Assembly: GCA_910580195.1 (NCBI GenBank)
Contig: CAJTWA010000001.1
Span: forward strand, 1-64,000
Reading direction: 5' to 3'
DNA length: 64,000 nucleotides
Origin: an uncultured Lachnospiraceae bacterium
Lineage (GTDB): Bacteria; Bacillota; Clostridia; Lachnospirales; Lachnospiraceae
The notes beneath the pieces were generated by a model. The model was not told where the DNA came from. It did no database searches and saw only the letters and a list, made by a program, of their open reading frames with translations. Shown one piece after another: positions 45,186-54,000 of this stretch. The position numbers and the translations under genes were made by a program. Every line of letters starts with the position of its first letter. Positions within the stretch are counted from its first letter, which is position 1.

Positions 45186-46325
45186 TTATTTTGCAGCTTT
45201 TTGGGCAAAGGAAGTATTCACTAAATCTTTGTAAACAGGGCGTTGTGTCAGTTCCCCAGCATCGGAAAGGATGTCAAGGAGCAGCCCGAAACTGGATTCT
45301 TCAAAAATCAGGTTTTCTTTCCAAGTATCCTGTTTGTGGTATCTGGCAATAATGGCAGTTAATGTTTCCATATCTGTTTCCTTAAACTGAGGCGCGATAA
45401 CTGCAGCGATTTCTTCTGGGCTGTGCTTCAGGGTATAGTCCATGCCTTTTTGGAGGGCATTGGTAAATCTTTGGATGATGTCTGGGTGTTCTTCTATATA
45501 GCTGGATTTTGCGCTGAATGAAGTGTAGGGTACATAGCCGGAATCCACCCCAAGGGATGCAACGACATATCCAACCCCTTCTGTTTCCAGTGCGGTTGCA
45601 CCCGGTTCAAATTCAACGGAGAATTCGCCTTTCCCGCCGGAAAAGGCAGCGGCGGTGGAGCCGAAATCAATGCTTTGGTCAATGGTGAGGTCTTTGGAAG
45701 GGTCGATGCCATTCTGCCTTAAAATGTATTCAAATACCATTTGCGGCATGCCGCCTTTCCTCCCGCCAAGGACTTCATGGCCGCAGATGTCCTGCCAAGA
45801 AAAGTCCGGCATTTCTTCCCGTGCTACCAAAAAATTGCCGGCGCGCTGGGTAAGCTGGGCAAAGTTTACCACACGGTCGTTGGAGCCTTCATTGTAAGTG
45901 TAAACGGTAGTTTCCGGCCCCATAAAGCCAATATCTGCTTCGCCGGAAAGGACAGCTGTCATGGTTTTGTCAGCGCCAAACCCAGTGACAAGATCAAGGT
46001 TGATGTTTTCTTCCATAAAGTAGCCTTCTTCAATGGCAACGTACATGGGCGCATAGAAGATAGAGTGTGCGACTTCATTTAAGGTAACATCCACGGGGGT
46101 ATCGCTGGGTGCATTTTTTGGTGTTTCGGCAGAATTGCTGTTAGAGGCAGTTCCTGAAGGATCCTCTTCCATGTCTTTTGGGTTTTGTCCGGAAGAGTCC
46201 TTGGATGAGGCTTCCGTGGCATTGGTGGAAGTGCTTTTTGGCGCTTTGCCGCATCCGGCGAAAGCCATCAGGAATATGGTAAAACATAAGGCCAGCGGCA
46301 GGAACTGTGTTGTAAATTTTTTCAT
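45186..46325 (-). CDS. ABC transporter solute-binding lipoprotein (NMT1/SsuA type)
   Basis: A 379-residue lipoprotein with lipobox MAFAGC (C25) and a long Ser/Thr/Asn-rich spacer (about 28-75), then an NMT1/THI5-SsuA-like two-lobe binding domain: HSIFYAPMYVAIEEGYF (about 87), GEADIGFMGPE (about 128). This family brings sulfonates, nitrate or thiamine-precursor pyrimidines to an ABC importer. No permease or ATPase gene is adjacent, so it is an orphan and its substrate is unknown. GGAGGAG precedes the ATG on the minus strand; upstream in-frame codons are rejected. Confidence 0.85.
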   Translation of the reverse strand: MKKFTTQFLPLALCFTIFLMAFAGCGKAPKSTSTNATEASSKDSSGQNPKDMEEDPSGTASNSNSAETPKNAPSDTPVDVTLNEVAHSIFYAPMYVAIEEGYFMEENINLDLVTGFGADKTMTAVLSGEADIGFMGPETTVYTYNEGSNDRVVNFAQLTQRAGNFLVAREEMPDFSWQDICGHEVLGGRKGGMPQMVFEYILRQNGIDPSKDLTIDQSIDFGSTAAAFSGGKGEFSVEFEPGATALETEGVGYVVASLGVDSGYVPYTSFSAKSSYIEEHPDIIQRFTNALQKGMDYTLKHSPEEIAAVIAPQFKETDMETLTAIIARYHKQDTWKENLIFEESSFGLLLDILSDAGELTQRPVYKDLVNTSFAQKAAK

Positions 46326-46454
46326 AATCTCCTCCACTTTATAGGGATTTTGGCGCTTACAGTACACTAGGTTCTGTAGCAGCGCTGTTTTTACTACAAT
46401 ATGTAGCAGCAGAAAAATGTGTGCATTTTTGAAATTATTTTCTGGGTGCTTGGC

Positions 46455-46483
46455 TTGCATTTTTGGGTGAAAACAGATAAAAT
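46455..46483 (+). promoter_or_regulatory. Promoter of PHP-domain gene
   Basis: TTGCAT (46455-46460), 17 bases, TAAAAT (46478-46483). Confidence 0.55.
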
Positions 46484-46516
46484 GGAAAGGTATTCTATAG
46501 GGAAAAGAGGAAAAAT

Positions 46517-47239
46517 ATGCTGGATAAAATGGATTTGCATACGCATACGATTGTGAGCGGGCATGCTTATAATACCCGGAATGAAATGATACAGGCGGCA
46601 GAACAGAAAGGGCTTGAGGTCTATGCAATTACGGAGCATGCGCCTGCTATGCCGGGGAGCTGCCAAAATATGTATTTTGTCAATTATAAGGTGCTGCCAA
46701 GGAAACATGGGGAGATGGCGGTGCTGTATGGGGTGGAACTGAATATTTTGGATTTTGCTGGCCATGTGGATTTGCCGGAGTCTGTTTTGCAGAATATGGA
46801 TTTGGCGTTGGCAAGCATCCATACGCCCTGCTATGTGTCTGGCAATGCAAAGGAAAATACGGATGCTTATGTGGGAGCAATGAAGAACCCATATATCAAT
46901 ATCATTGCGCATCCGGATGACGGCCGTTTTCCGATTGATTATGAAAGGCTGGTAAAGGCGGCAAAAGAATACCATGTGGTGTTAGAGGTAAACAATGCCT
47001 CATTGGCTCCGGGAAGTTTCCGCGGAAATCCCCGGGACAAGTATCAAGAGATGCTGGAGTTGTGCAAGATTTACCAAGTTCCGGTGGTTATGGATTCTGA
47101 TGCCCATGCAGACCACCAAGTGGGGGAACATGCATTGGCGCAGGAAATGCTGGATTTAGCCGGGTTTCCGGAAGAATTAGTAGTGAACGCCCACCGGGAG
47201 CTATTGAAGGAGTATATCAATAAGGGATACTTACTGTAA
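46517..47239 (+). CDS. PHP-domain phosphatase (YcdX-like)
   Basis: A 240-residue TIM-barrel metal phosphatase. Ligand motifs are DLHTHT (D6, H8, H10), an ITEHAP turn (about H37), SIHTPCY (about H99), IIAHPDDG (about H134) and DSDAHADH (about 195-202), all expected for trinuclear-metal PHP proteins of the YcdX group. The length is typical. The substrate is unknown. AAGAGGAAAAAT precedes the ATG. Confidence 0.88.
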   Translation: MLDKMDLHTHTIVSGHAYNTRNEMIQAAEQKGLEVYAITEHAPAMPGSCQNMYFVNYKVLPRKHGEMAVLYGVELNILDFAGHVDLPESVLQNMDLALASIHTPCYVSGNAKENTDAYVGAMKNPYINIIAHPDDGRFPIDYERLVKAAKEYHVVLEVNNASLAPGSFRGNPRDKYQEMLELCKIYQVPVVMDSDAHADHQVGEHALAQEMLDLAGFPEELVVNAHRELLKEYINKGYLL

Positions 47240-47267
47240 GAGCGTCCCTGTACAGAATTACATCTAT

Positions 47268-47450
47268 GGCGGAGGGAGTAAGGGAGGCACTGGCAGGCGC
47301 AAGTGCATGCAGGGGAAGGTACTGTTTCCTAGGCGGAGGTAGTAAGGAGGCACTAGCTGACGCAGGTGCATGCAGGGGAAGGTACTGTTTCCTAGGCGGA
47401 GGGAGTAAGGGGCACTGGCTGGTGCAGGTTCATGCAGCGGTAGATTTTAT
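47268..47450. repeat. ~63-bp tandem repeat, three units
   Basis: Units start at 47268, 47332 and 47395. Each begins GGCGGAGG(G/T)AGTAAGG and contains TGCATGCAGGGGAAGGTACT (eroded in unit 3). It lies in the gap before yerC. A plus-strand frame stays open through it, but with no ribosome binding site. Confidence 0.88.
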
Positions 47451-47481
47451 TTCTTATAGCGGGAGATTATAAAAATATATA

Positions 47482-47510
47482 TTTACTTCATAACTTTAGT
47501 ATGGTAAAAT
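47482..47510 (+). promoter_or_regulatory. yerC promoter
   Basis: TTTACT (47482-47487), 17 bases, TAAAAT (47505-47510). Confidence 0.6.
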
Positions 47511-47573
47511 CACAAAAGGAGGATTTATAAGGAAGAATTATATGAGAGAAGGATTACATAAGGAGAATGGCAT

Positions 47574-47876
47574 ATGAGCAAGAAATTGAGGACAGAAGCC
47601 GTAGACCATTTATTTGAAGCAATATTGTGTCTGGAAAGTAAGGAGGAATGTTATACTTTCTTTGAAGATGTATGCACAGTCAATGAATTGCTGTCCCTGT
47701 CCCAGCGGTTTGAAGTTGCAAGAATGCTCCGGGCACAGAAGACATACCTTGATATTGCGGAGAAAACAGGTGCATCTACAGCTACCATCAGCAGGGTAAA
47801 CCGTTCCCTGAATTATGGGAATGATGGGTATGACATGGTGTTTGCGAGAATGGAACCAGAAAAGGAAGAGGATTGA
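47574..47876 (+). CDS. yerC: TrpR-like regulator, YerC/YecD family
   Basis: A 100-residue protein of the YerC/YecD group, distantly related to the tryptophan repressor. The helix-turn-helix is AEKTGASTATISRVNRSL (about 62-79), a TrpR-type DNA reader. Bacillus YerC is a DNA-binding protein of limited known function. Whether this one senses tryptophan or touches the Trp T-box importer in this window is not shown. AAGGAG precedes the ATG. Confidence 0.88.
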   Translation: MSKKLRTEAVDHLFEAILCLESKEECYTFFEDVCTVNELLSLSQRFEVARMLRAQKTYLDIAEKTGASTATISRVNRSLNYGNDGYDMVFARMEPEKEED

Positions 47877-48167
47877 CATTACAGTAGGCAGGGGAAGGCT
47901 TGGGACCGGATAGACCCGCAGAAGTGTGCTGTACCGTTCCGAATTAGGGGGAATCACGCAGGATTGTTGTGTATCTGCAAGGCGGATGTCCAGCGGCGTA
48001 ATGATGGCATTTACGCTCCGCTTCGGTCCGTGTTTCGCATGTGCCGCCGGCATATACACCGGCTGGAAAATCTAACGTGGCGGATAGGCAAGTGGTTTGC
48101 CAAGATAGGAACGGTACAGTGCACAGTTGCCTGTTTCCATTTTTCAGGCATGTCCGGGAAAATCTCC
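47877..48167. other. Gap between convergent yerC and DUF1836 gene
   Basis: About 290 bases with no gene. Short hairpins occur: GCCGG/CCGGC near 48049-48065 and a small GGGA/TCCC stem followed by TATTTTT near 48159-48176 that may end yerC transcription. Confidence 0.45.
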
Positions 48168-48800
48168 CTATTTTTCTGCTTTTTTCGTACGTTTTTCAGG
48201 TGCTTTGTTTGTTTTGGCAACCCGTGCGTCAATTATTTTCTCAATCAGCTGCTTTTTTACATAGACGTCAAAACTCAGCATGCACAGGAAAGAAAAATGC
48301 TGCAAGTCGTCTTGCTCCTCTTTGGGGATATTTGGAAATGTCTGCTGGCTGGTATGGTATTTTCTGGCGATGTCTTTCTGCAGGTTCTTAATCTCAGATT
48401 CTTCTAGGCGGAATACCTCTGAGTATATTTCTTCTAAATTACATTCCGTGTCGGAGGCAAAATAACGGTCTGTAATAGGATTTAAGACTGCTTGGATGTC
48501 GCCGATGCTTAAGATATTTTTAAAATAATAAATGAATATCAGGGCAAGCAGGTGTTCTTTCGAATACTTTTTCTTGACTGGGGGAGGGAGCAGGTTATTT
48601 TTGGCATAATTATTAATCATGGTTTTTGTCAGTACCTTATCCTCCGGGTGGCGTTTGGAAATGGAAAGCCTGTCATCCATAAAAGTGGTGACTTGGTCCA
48701 TGTATAAATCTATGTTGGGCAGTTCTTCCGGTTTGATATAGTCAATCCGGGCAAGGCTTTCCAGTATGCTGTTCAATAAGTCTTTTTCATCTATTGTCAT
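48168..48800 (-). CDS. DUF1836 family protein
   Basis: A 210-residue protein of the DUF1836 family, common in Clostridia and Bacilli. An N-terminal helix-turn-helix-like region (about 55-75, SKRHPEDKVLTKTMINNYAK, a MerR-like pattern) suggests DNA binding; the rest is helical. The C-terminus is lysine-rich. I start at the ATG ending at 48800, preceded on the minus strand by GAGGTG; an in-frame codon further upstream lies before the promoter -10. The function is not established. Confidence 0.82.
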   Translation of the reverse strand: MTIDEKDLLNSILESLARIDYIKPEELPNIDLYMDQVTTFMDDRLSISKRHPEDKVLTKTMINNYAKNNLLPPPVKKKYSKEHLLALIFIYYFKNILSIGDIQAVLNPITDRYFASDTECNLEEIYSEVFRLEESEIKNLQKDIARKYHTSQQTFPNIPKEEQDDLQHFSFLCMLSFDVYVKKQLIEKIIDARVAKTNKAPEKRTKKAEK

Positions 48801-48819
48801 TTGTTTCACCTCAAAAAAC

Positions 48820-48848
48820 ATTATATAGTATGAAAAACCAGATAACAA
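48820..48848 (-). promoter_or_regulatory. Promoter of DUF1836 gene
   Basis: On the minus strand TTGTTA (48848-48843), 17 bases, TATAAT (48825-48820). It leaves a very short leader before the ribosome binding site. Confidence 0.6.
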
Positions 48849-49026
48849 GCATTTTATTCATTTTTCTGAAATTATGGGATGCGGGGGCTGCCGGTTTCAG
48901 GGCAGTACCGCACAAAGCGTGAGAATCAATGCATATATTTCAGGTGTGGGAGCTGCAGGCCTGCGGGCAGTAACGGTAAATTCCCCACAAGTTTTTTGTT
49001 TTTTTGGAAAGATATTGGGAAACAGG

Positions 49027-49055
49027 TTGAAATATGGTGAAAAATTTACTATAAT
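49027..49055 (+). promoter_or_regulatory. pcrA promoter
   Basis: TTGAAA (49027-49032), 17 bases, TATAAT (49050-49055). Confidence 0.75.
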
Positions 49056-49087
49056 AAACGTATGTTTGAATTTTGAGAGGAAAGAAT

Positions 49088-51337
49088 ATGAGAGTATATG
49101 ATAATTTAAATTCTATGCAGCAAGAGGCAGTATTCCACACAGAAGGGCCGGTGCTGGTGCTGGCTGGCGCAGGTTCTGGGAAAACCCGGGTGCTGACCCA
49201 CCGGGCGGTTTATCTGATAGAAGAAAAAGGCGTGAACCCTTGGCATATTATGGCGATTACTTTTACCAACAAGGCTGCTGGGGAAATGCGGGAACGGATT
49301 GACAAGCTGGTAGGATATGGCGCGGAGAGCGTCTGGGTGTCTACCTTCCATTCCACCTGTGTGAGGATTTTAAGGCGCTACATAGACCGTCTGGGGTATG
49401 GCACGAATTTTACAATTTACGATGCGGACGACCAGAAAGTTTTAATGAAGGATGTCTGTAAGCGGCTGAATATTGACACGAAGATTTATAAAGAAAAAAG
49501 TTTTCTGGGGATAATTTCTTCTGCCAAAGATGAATTGGTTTCACCGGAAGAATTTACCTTGCGTGCAGCAGGGGATTTTGCCAAGGAGAAGCAGGCGGCG
49601 GTTTACCGGGAATATCAGGCGGAGCTTAGGAAAAACAATGCGCTGGATTTTGATGATTTGATTGTAAAGACGGTAGAATTGTTCCAGAGTGATGCAGAGG
49701 TTTTGGAAAATTATCAGGAACGGTTCCGCTACATTATGGTGGATGAATATCAGGACACCAATACGGCCCAGTTCCACCTGATTAAGCTTTTGGCCGGAAA
49801 ATACCGGAACCTGTGCGTGGTGGGGGATGACGACCAGTCTATTTATAAATTCCGGGGTGCAAATATCAGGAATATCCTGAATTTTGAGGATTTTTATCCC
49901 GATGCAAGGGTGATTAAGCTAGAACAGAATTATCGTTCCACCGGCAATATTTTAAATGCTGCCAACTTTGTCATTGCCAATAATGTGGGGCGGAAGGCAA
50001 AGGAACTGTGGACAGAGAATGAAGAAGGGGCCAAAATAGACTTTGGGCAGTATGAGAATGGCTACGAGGAGGCAGAGCATATTGCAGGGGATATTATGAG
50101 GAAGGTCCAGGAAGGCAGATACCAGTATGGGGATTGTGCCATCCTATACCGGACAAATGCCCAGTCCCGCTTGTTTGAAGAAAAATTTGTGGTGTCCAAC
50201 ATTCCTTACCGGATTGTAGGCGGCGTGAATTTCTATGCCAGGAAGGAAATTAAGGATTTGCTGGCTTATCTAAAGACGATTGATAATGGGATGGATGATT
50301 TGGCAGTCCGCAGGATTATCAACGTGCCGAAGCGGGGGATTGGGGCGACGACTTTGAACCGTGTACAGGCTTATGCAGGGGAGCGGGGGCTGAGCTTTTA
50401 CAATGCCCTTCGGATGGCGGAGGAGATCCCGTCAATTGGTAAGGCAAGCATAAAAGTCCGGGCTTTTGTAAATTTTATCCAGACTATGCGCAGCAAAGTG
50501 GAATTTTTAGGCGTGTCCCAGCTGCTGCAGGAAATTATTGAGGAAACTGGGTACGTGGCGGAATTGGAGGCAGAAGGCTCTGACGAAGCCCGGGCAAGGA
50601 TTGAGAATATTGATGAATTAATCAGTAAAGTGGTGGCTTATGAGGAAGCAGAGGAATCACCTACGTTGGGGGGATTTCTGGAGGAAGTAGCATTGGTGGC
50701 TGACATAGACAGCCTGCAGGAAGGCAGTGACTATGTGGTGCTTATGACGCTGCACAGCGCGAAAGGGCTGGAGTTCCCCAATGTGTACCTGGCAGGGATG
50801 GAAGATGGGATTTTCCCCAGCTATATGACGATTATTTCCGATGACCCTTCCGATATGGAAGAAGAACGCAGGCTGTGCTATGTGGGAATTACCCGTGCCA
50901 TGAAAGAGCTGTCTATTACCTGTGCAAAACAGCGTATGATACGTGGGGAAACCCAATATAATAAAGTGTCGCGGTTTGTGAAGGAGATCCCAAGGAACCT
51001 GTTAGGCGGGATGGTGCGGCAGCAAGAGGTGCGCCCAGAGGCGCCAGAGCCTTCCGGGAAGTCGTTCCGGCAGACAGCATCTAAGGTAAAGCCGGTGTTC
51101 AGCACCCGGAATGCCTACCAGCCGAAAGCTTATAAGGGCGCTTCTTTTGCAAGCAGCAGCACAGATAAGATAACTTTGGAATATACTAATGGGGACCGGG
51201 TGAAACACATGAAATTTGGCGAAGGCACCGTGGCACAGATTGTGGAAGGCGGCCGGGACTATGAGGTGACTGTGGATTTTGACCGGGTCGGGACAAAAAA
51301 AATGTTTGCTTCATTTGCAAAACTAAAAAAAGTATAA
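49088..51337 (+). CDS. pcrA: ATP-dependent DNA helicase PcrA/UvrD
   Basis: A 749-residue SF1A helicase that unwinds DNA in repair and restart and clears RecA. Walker A is GAGSGKT (27-33), motif II VDEYQDTN (about 220), motif III VGDDDQSIYKFRGA (about 246), and the later motifs VVLMTLHSAKGLEF (about 551) and LCYVGITRAMK (about 597) are in order. The C-terminal about 60 residues form the Tudor-like RNA-polymerase-interaction fold seen in PcrA (GDRVKHMKFGEGTV). GAGGAAAG lies 7 bases before ATG 49088; an in-frame TTG upstream overlaps this site. Confidence 0.96.
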   Translation: MRVYDNLNSMQQEAVFHTEGPVLVLAGAGSGKTRVLTHRAVYLIEEKGVNPWHIMAITFTNKAAGEMRERIDKLVGYGAESVWVSTFHSTCVRILRRYIDRLGYGTNFTIYDADDQKVLMKDVCKRLNIDTKIYKEKSFLGIISSAKDELVSPEEFTLRAAGDFAKEKQAAVYREYQAELRKNNALDFDDLIVKTVELFQSDAEVLENYQERFRYIMVDEYQDTNTAQFHLIKLLAGKYRNLCVVGDDDQSIYKFRGANIRNILNFEDFYPDARVIKLEQNYRSTGNILNAANFVIANNVGRKAKELWTENEEGAKIDFGQYENGYEEAEHIAGDIMRKVQEGRYQYGDCAILYRTNAQSRLFEEKFVVSNIPYRIVGGVNFYARKEIKDLLAYLKTIDNGMDDLAVRRIINVPKRGIGATTLNRVQAYAGERGLSFYNALRMAEEIPSIGKASIKVRAFVNFIQTMRSKVEFLGVSQLLQEIIEETGYVAELEAEGSDEARARIENIDELISKVVAYEEAEESPTLGGFLEEVALVADIDSLQEGSDYVVLMTLHSAKGLEFPNVYLAGMEDGIFPSYMTIISDDPSDMEEERRLCYVGITRAMKELSITCAKQRMIRGETQYNKVSRFVKEIPRNLLGGMVRQQEVRPEAPEPSGKSFRQTASKVKPVFSTRNAYQPKAYKGASFASSSTDKITLEYTNGDRVKHMKFGEGTVAQIVEGGRDYEVTVDFDRVGTKKMFASFAKLKKV

Positions 51338-51439
51338 AATTTCAAAAAACTGGTATGCTAATGAGTAAATATGTGTTATAATTACAAGAACAGCAGGTTG
51401 AGCCTTTCAACCATAAAAAGAGGAGAAGGAGCGGTAATC

Positions 51440-51694
51440 ATGAACAGAGAAAAGATTGATGAATTGTTAAGCACAGTGAAGCTGAACGACTTATTACACA
51501 GGCAGGATGAAGAGAAGAAAAAATCAAAGTTACTTTGGGTATGTGCAATTGCAGGAGCGGTAGTAGCAGTTGCGGCTATAGCTTATGGAATCTATCGTTT
51601 CTTTACCCCGGATTATCTGGAAGACTTCGAGGATGATTTTGAAGACGATTTTGAAGATGACTTCTTCGATGATGAGGATGAAACAGAAGAATAA
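51440..51694 (+). CDS. Small single-span protein with acidic tail (84 aa)
   Basis: A charged N-terminus (1-30), one membrane span (about 31-54), then an acidic tail of DDFED repeats (60-84). I do not recognise a function. AGAGGAGAAGGAGCGG precedes the ATG. The acidic tail faces outside if the N-terminus is inside. It ends just before a strong terminator. Confidence 0.75.
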   Translation: MNREKIDELLSTVKLNDLLHRQDEEKKKSKLLWVCAIAGAVVAVAAIAYGIYRFFTPDYLEDFEDDFEDDFEDDFFDDEDETEE

Positions 51695-51708
51695 GGAACA
51701 GGCAGTTT

Positions 51709-51741
51709 GGCTCCCGCATAGAACCATGTGGGAGCCTTTTT
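51709..51741 (+). terminator. Terminator after the small membrane protein
   Basis: GGCTCCCGCAT (51709-51719) pairs with ATGTGGGAGCC (51726-51736) with one G-T pair, followed by five T. Confidence 0.85.
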
Positions 51742-51844
51742 GTGGCTTTGGGCTTCTGTTATTTTTCTGTGTGCCGAGGACGCAGCGGCTGATACTTTTG
51801 GTGTGCGCAATGCATATTGTTTGTGGGAAGAAAGGGATTATAAA

Positions 51845-53560
51845 GTGAAGAAAGGACAGATCTTTGTTGGGACAGTTGAGAAGGTTGCATTTCCAAATAA
51901 GGGGATGATCCATCTGGAGGATGGGAAAACCGTGGTGGTAAAAAATGTGCTGCCGGGACAGAAAATTTCTTTTTCCATCCAGAAGGTACGGAAAGGAAAA
52001 GGGGAAGGGCGTCTGCTTGAGGTACTGGAAAAATCCCCTGCAGAGCTGGAACCCGCACCTTGCCGCCATTTTGGCGCCTGCGGAGGATGTACGTTCTTAA
52101 GCCTGCCTTACGGGGAACAGCTTAAGCTAAAAGAGCAGCAGGTAAAGGAGCTTTTGGAACCTGTCTGTGCCCCTTATCAGGAAATGTGCGGCAACATCCC
52201 ATTTGGGGACAGGTTCGAGGGGATGAAGGAAAGCCCAAGGCAGTTTGGCTACCGGAATAAGATGGAGTTTTCTTTTGGGGATAGCTATAAAGGGGGGCCG
52301 CTGTCGCTGGGGATGCACAAGCGGGGGAGCTTCCATGATATTGTGACGGTGGATGGATGTAAGATTGTGGATGGGGATTTTTCTGGAATTTTAATGGCTG
52401 CGTTGTCCTTTTTCCAGCATTATGAAGGGTTCCAAGGGTGTAAGGATACCAAAAGCAATGGAAGTTTTCAGGGTAATGCAGGCTCTCAAACAGATTCAGC
52501 TTTGCAAAATTCCAAAAGTATTCAGAACATAGATGCAGTTTCGCAAAATTCCAGAGGTATTCAGAACATAGATGCAGTTTTGCAAAATTCCAGAGGTATT
52601 CAGAACATAGATGCAGCTTTGCAAAATCCCAGAGGTATAAAGAATAGTGAGGAGCCAGAAAAAAGCACAGGCTTCCAGAACGGGCAGGCCGTTGGAACTG
52701 AAACGCAGGGAGGGGCAGGGGTGCCTTATTACCATAAAAAGAGCCATATTGGGTACCTTAGGCATCTTTTGGTGCGCAAGGCAGCAAAGACAGGGGAAAT
52801 TTTGGTGGATTTGGTGACAACGTCCCAAATCGGAAGGGAAGAGGAAGAAAGGCTTCTGGCTAAGTTTTGCGATGCGCTCCTTTGCCTGAAACTGGAAGGG
52901 AAAATTGTCGGCATACTGAATACACATAACGACAGCTTGGCAGATGCCGTCATCAATCAAGGGACTAAAGTACTGTATGGCGTAGATCATTTTTATGAGG
53001 AACTGTTGGGGCTTTGGTTTTGCATTTCCCCTTTTTCATTCTTCCAGACCAATTCTTTGGGGGCAGAAGTCTTGTATGAAACAGCACGGGAATATATTGC
53101 AGATGCAGGGAATGGGAAAGTTGTGTATGATCTGTACAGTGGGACAGGCACTATTGCCCAGATTCTTGCGCCTGTAGCAAAGAAAGTCATTGGGGTGGAG
53201 ATTGTAGAGGAGGCAGTGGAGGCGGCAAGGGAAAATGCCAAGCAAAACCAATTAGGGAACTGTGAATTTATTGCTGGGGATGTCCTGAAGGCCTTGGCCG
53301 GTATTGAGGAAAAACCGGATGTTATTGTGCTGGACCCGCCAAGGGAGGGAATCCATCCGAAAGCTTTGGAACAGATTATCCAGTATGGAGTGGAGAAAAT
53401 GGTCTATATTTCCTGTAAGCCATCCAGCTTGGCGCGGGATTTGGAAGTGCTGCAGGCAAGGGGGTATATGGTAGGGAGGGCATGCTGCGTGGATATGTTC
53501 CCGGCATCTGCCAATATAGAAACAGTGGTAATGCTTACCCGCAAAAGCCCAGCCAAATAG
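51845..53560 (+). CDS. RNA (uracil-5-)-methyltransferase, RlmD/RumA type, with repeat insert
   Basis: A SAM-dependent enzyme that makes 5-methyluridine in 23S rRNA or tRNA. TRAM domain about 1-60; 4Fe-4S ligands C73, C79, C82 and C172; the SAM site VYDLYSGTGTIAQ (about 427-439); DPPREG (about 498); catalytic C524 in YISCKPSSLARDL. The product is 571 residues against about 450 for the family because of an insert (about 195-300), including four 13-residue repeats. The frame is open to 51728, but that lies in the preceding terminator, so I place the start at GTG 51845. The insert lies between the RNA-binding and methyltransferase parts, in an exposed loop if the enzyme is active. Confidence 0.85.
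   Translation: MKKGQIFVGTVEKVAFPNKGMIHLEDGKTVVVKNVLPGQKISFSIQKVRKGKGEGRLLEVLEKSPAELEPAPCRHFGACGGCTFLSLPYGEQLKLKEQQVKELLEPVCAPYQEMCGNIPFGDRFEGMKESPRQFGYRNKMEFSFGDSYKGGPLSLGMHKRGSFHDIVTVDGCKIVDGDFSGILMAALSFFQHYEGFQGCKDTKSNGSFQGNAGSQTDSALQNSKSIQNIDAVSQNSRGIQNIDAVLQNSRGIQNIDAALQNPRGIKNSEEPEKSTGFQNGQAVGTETQGGAGVPYYHKKSHIGYLRHLLVRKAAKTGEILVDLVTTSQIGREEEERLLAKFCDALLCLKLEGKIVGILNTHNDSLADAVINQGTKVLYGVDHFYEELLGLWFCISPFSFFQTNSLGAEVLYETAREYIADAGNGKVVYDLYSGTGTIAQILAPVAKKVIGVEIVEEAVEAARENAKQNQLGNCEFIAGDVLKALAGIEEKPDVIVLDPPREGIHPKALEQIIQYGVEKMVYISCKPSSLARDLEVLQARGYMVGRACCVDMFPASANIETVVMLTRKSPAK
52502..52657 (+). repeat. Four in-frame 39-bp repeats in the RNA methyltransferase gene
   Basis: The conserved GCAAAAT starts at 52504, 52543, 52582 and 52621, a strict 39-base period. 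They encode 13-residue units of the type LQNSRGIQNIDAV; the fourth is diverged. Sequence before and after is also Ser/Gln/Asn/Gly-rich. Confidence 0.9.
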
Positions 53561-53650
53561 CCAATACGCAAAGCTGGGCAGGAAGGCTTCAGCCATAACA
53601 GATATATTCAGGCGGATAGGATAACGGCAGGGAAGAGATGGAAAGCGTAG

Positions 53651-53724
53651 TTGAAAAAAGAGCCGCCAGAGATTATAATAGTAAGGGAGCGGGCACAAGG
53701 ATTCTTGGAAGGGAGCCCTTGTGC
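53651..53724 (+). ncRNA. Possible small RNA: orphan promoter plus hairpin
   Basis: TTGAAA (53651-53656), 17 bases, TATAAT (53674-53679) predicts a transcript from about 53686. It begins with the hairpin GCACAAGG (53693-53700) / CCTTGTGC (53717-53724). No coding sequence follows for over 500 bases. The 3' end is unclear. It could instead be an upstream promoter of spo0A. Confidence 0.4.
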
Positions 53725-53939
53725 AGAGGGCTGGTATCAACTCTAAGGTTTCATGGCATGCTTGCTGAAGCGGTTATCCCCCAATTGCTTATGACAGTTT
53801 CACGGAAGATTTTTCTAAAATGATTTGACATTTTTTGACAAAATACATAAATACGGAATCGGTATGATAGTACCATTCTTAGGAAAAAAGTAATAATATG
53901 ACAAAATTCGTGCCAATTGGAAGAAAGGACGAAAATTGT

Positions 53940-54000
53940 TGTCGAAAATCAAAAGAATCTTTTCGTTGAAGGAATCATGGATTGAGGGTATAATGTCGAC
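53940..54000 (+). promoter_or_regulatory. spo0A promoter with Spo0A-box-like sites
   Basis: TTGAAG (53966-53971), 17 bases, TATAAT (53989-53994). An exact 0A-box core TGTCGAA lies at 53940-53946, and TGTCGAC (one mismatch) at 53994-54000 overlaps the start region. Autoregulation of spo0A by its own product is well known in Bacillus and inferred here. Confidence 0.6.

Noticed and set aside
47266..47472. Plus-strand open frame through the 63-bp repeats
   Set aside because: No ribosome binding site, Cys/Gly-rich composition from repeated DNA, and the frame depends on the array.
51728..51844. N-terminal extension of the RNA methyltransferase
   Set aside because: It overlaps the terminator of the preceding gene; the TRAM domain begins after GTG 51845.
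53638..53823. 61-codon open frame before spo0A
   Set aside because: It overlaps a consensus promoter and hairpin and lacks composition or homology signals of a gene.
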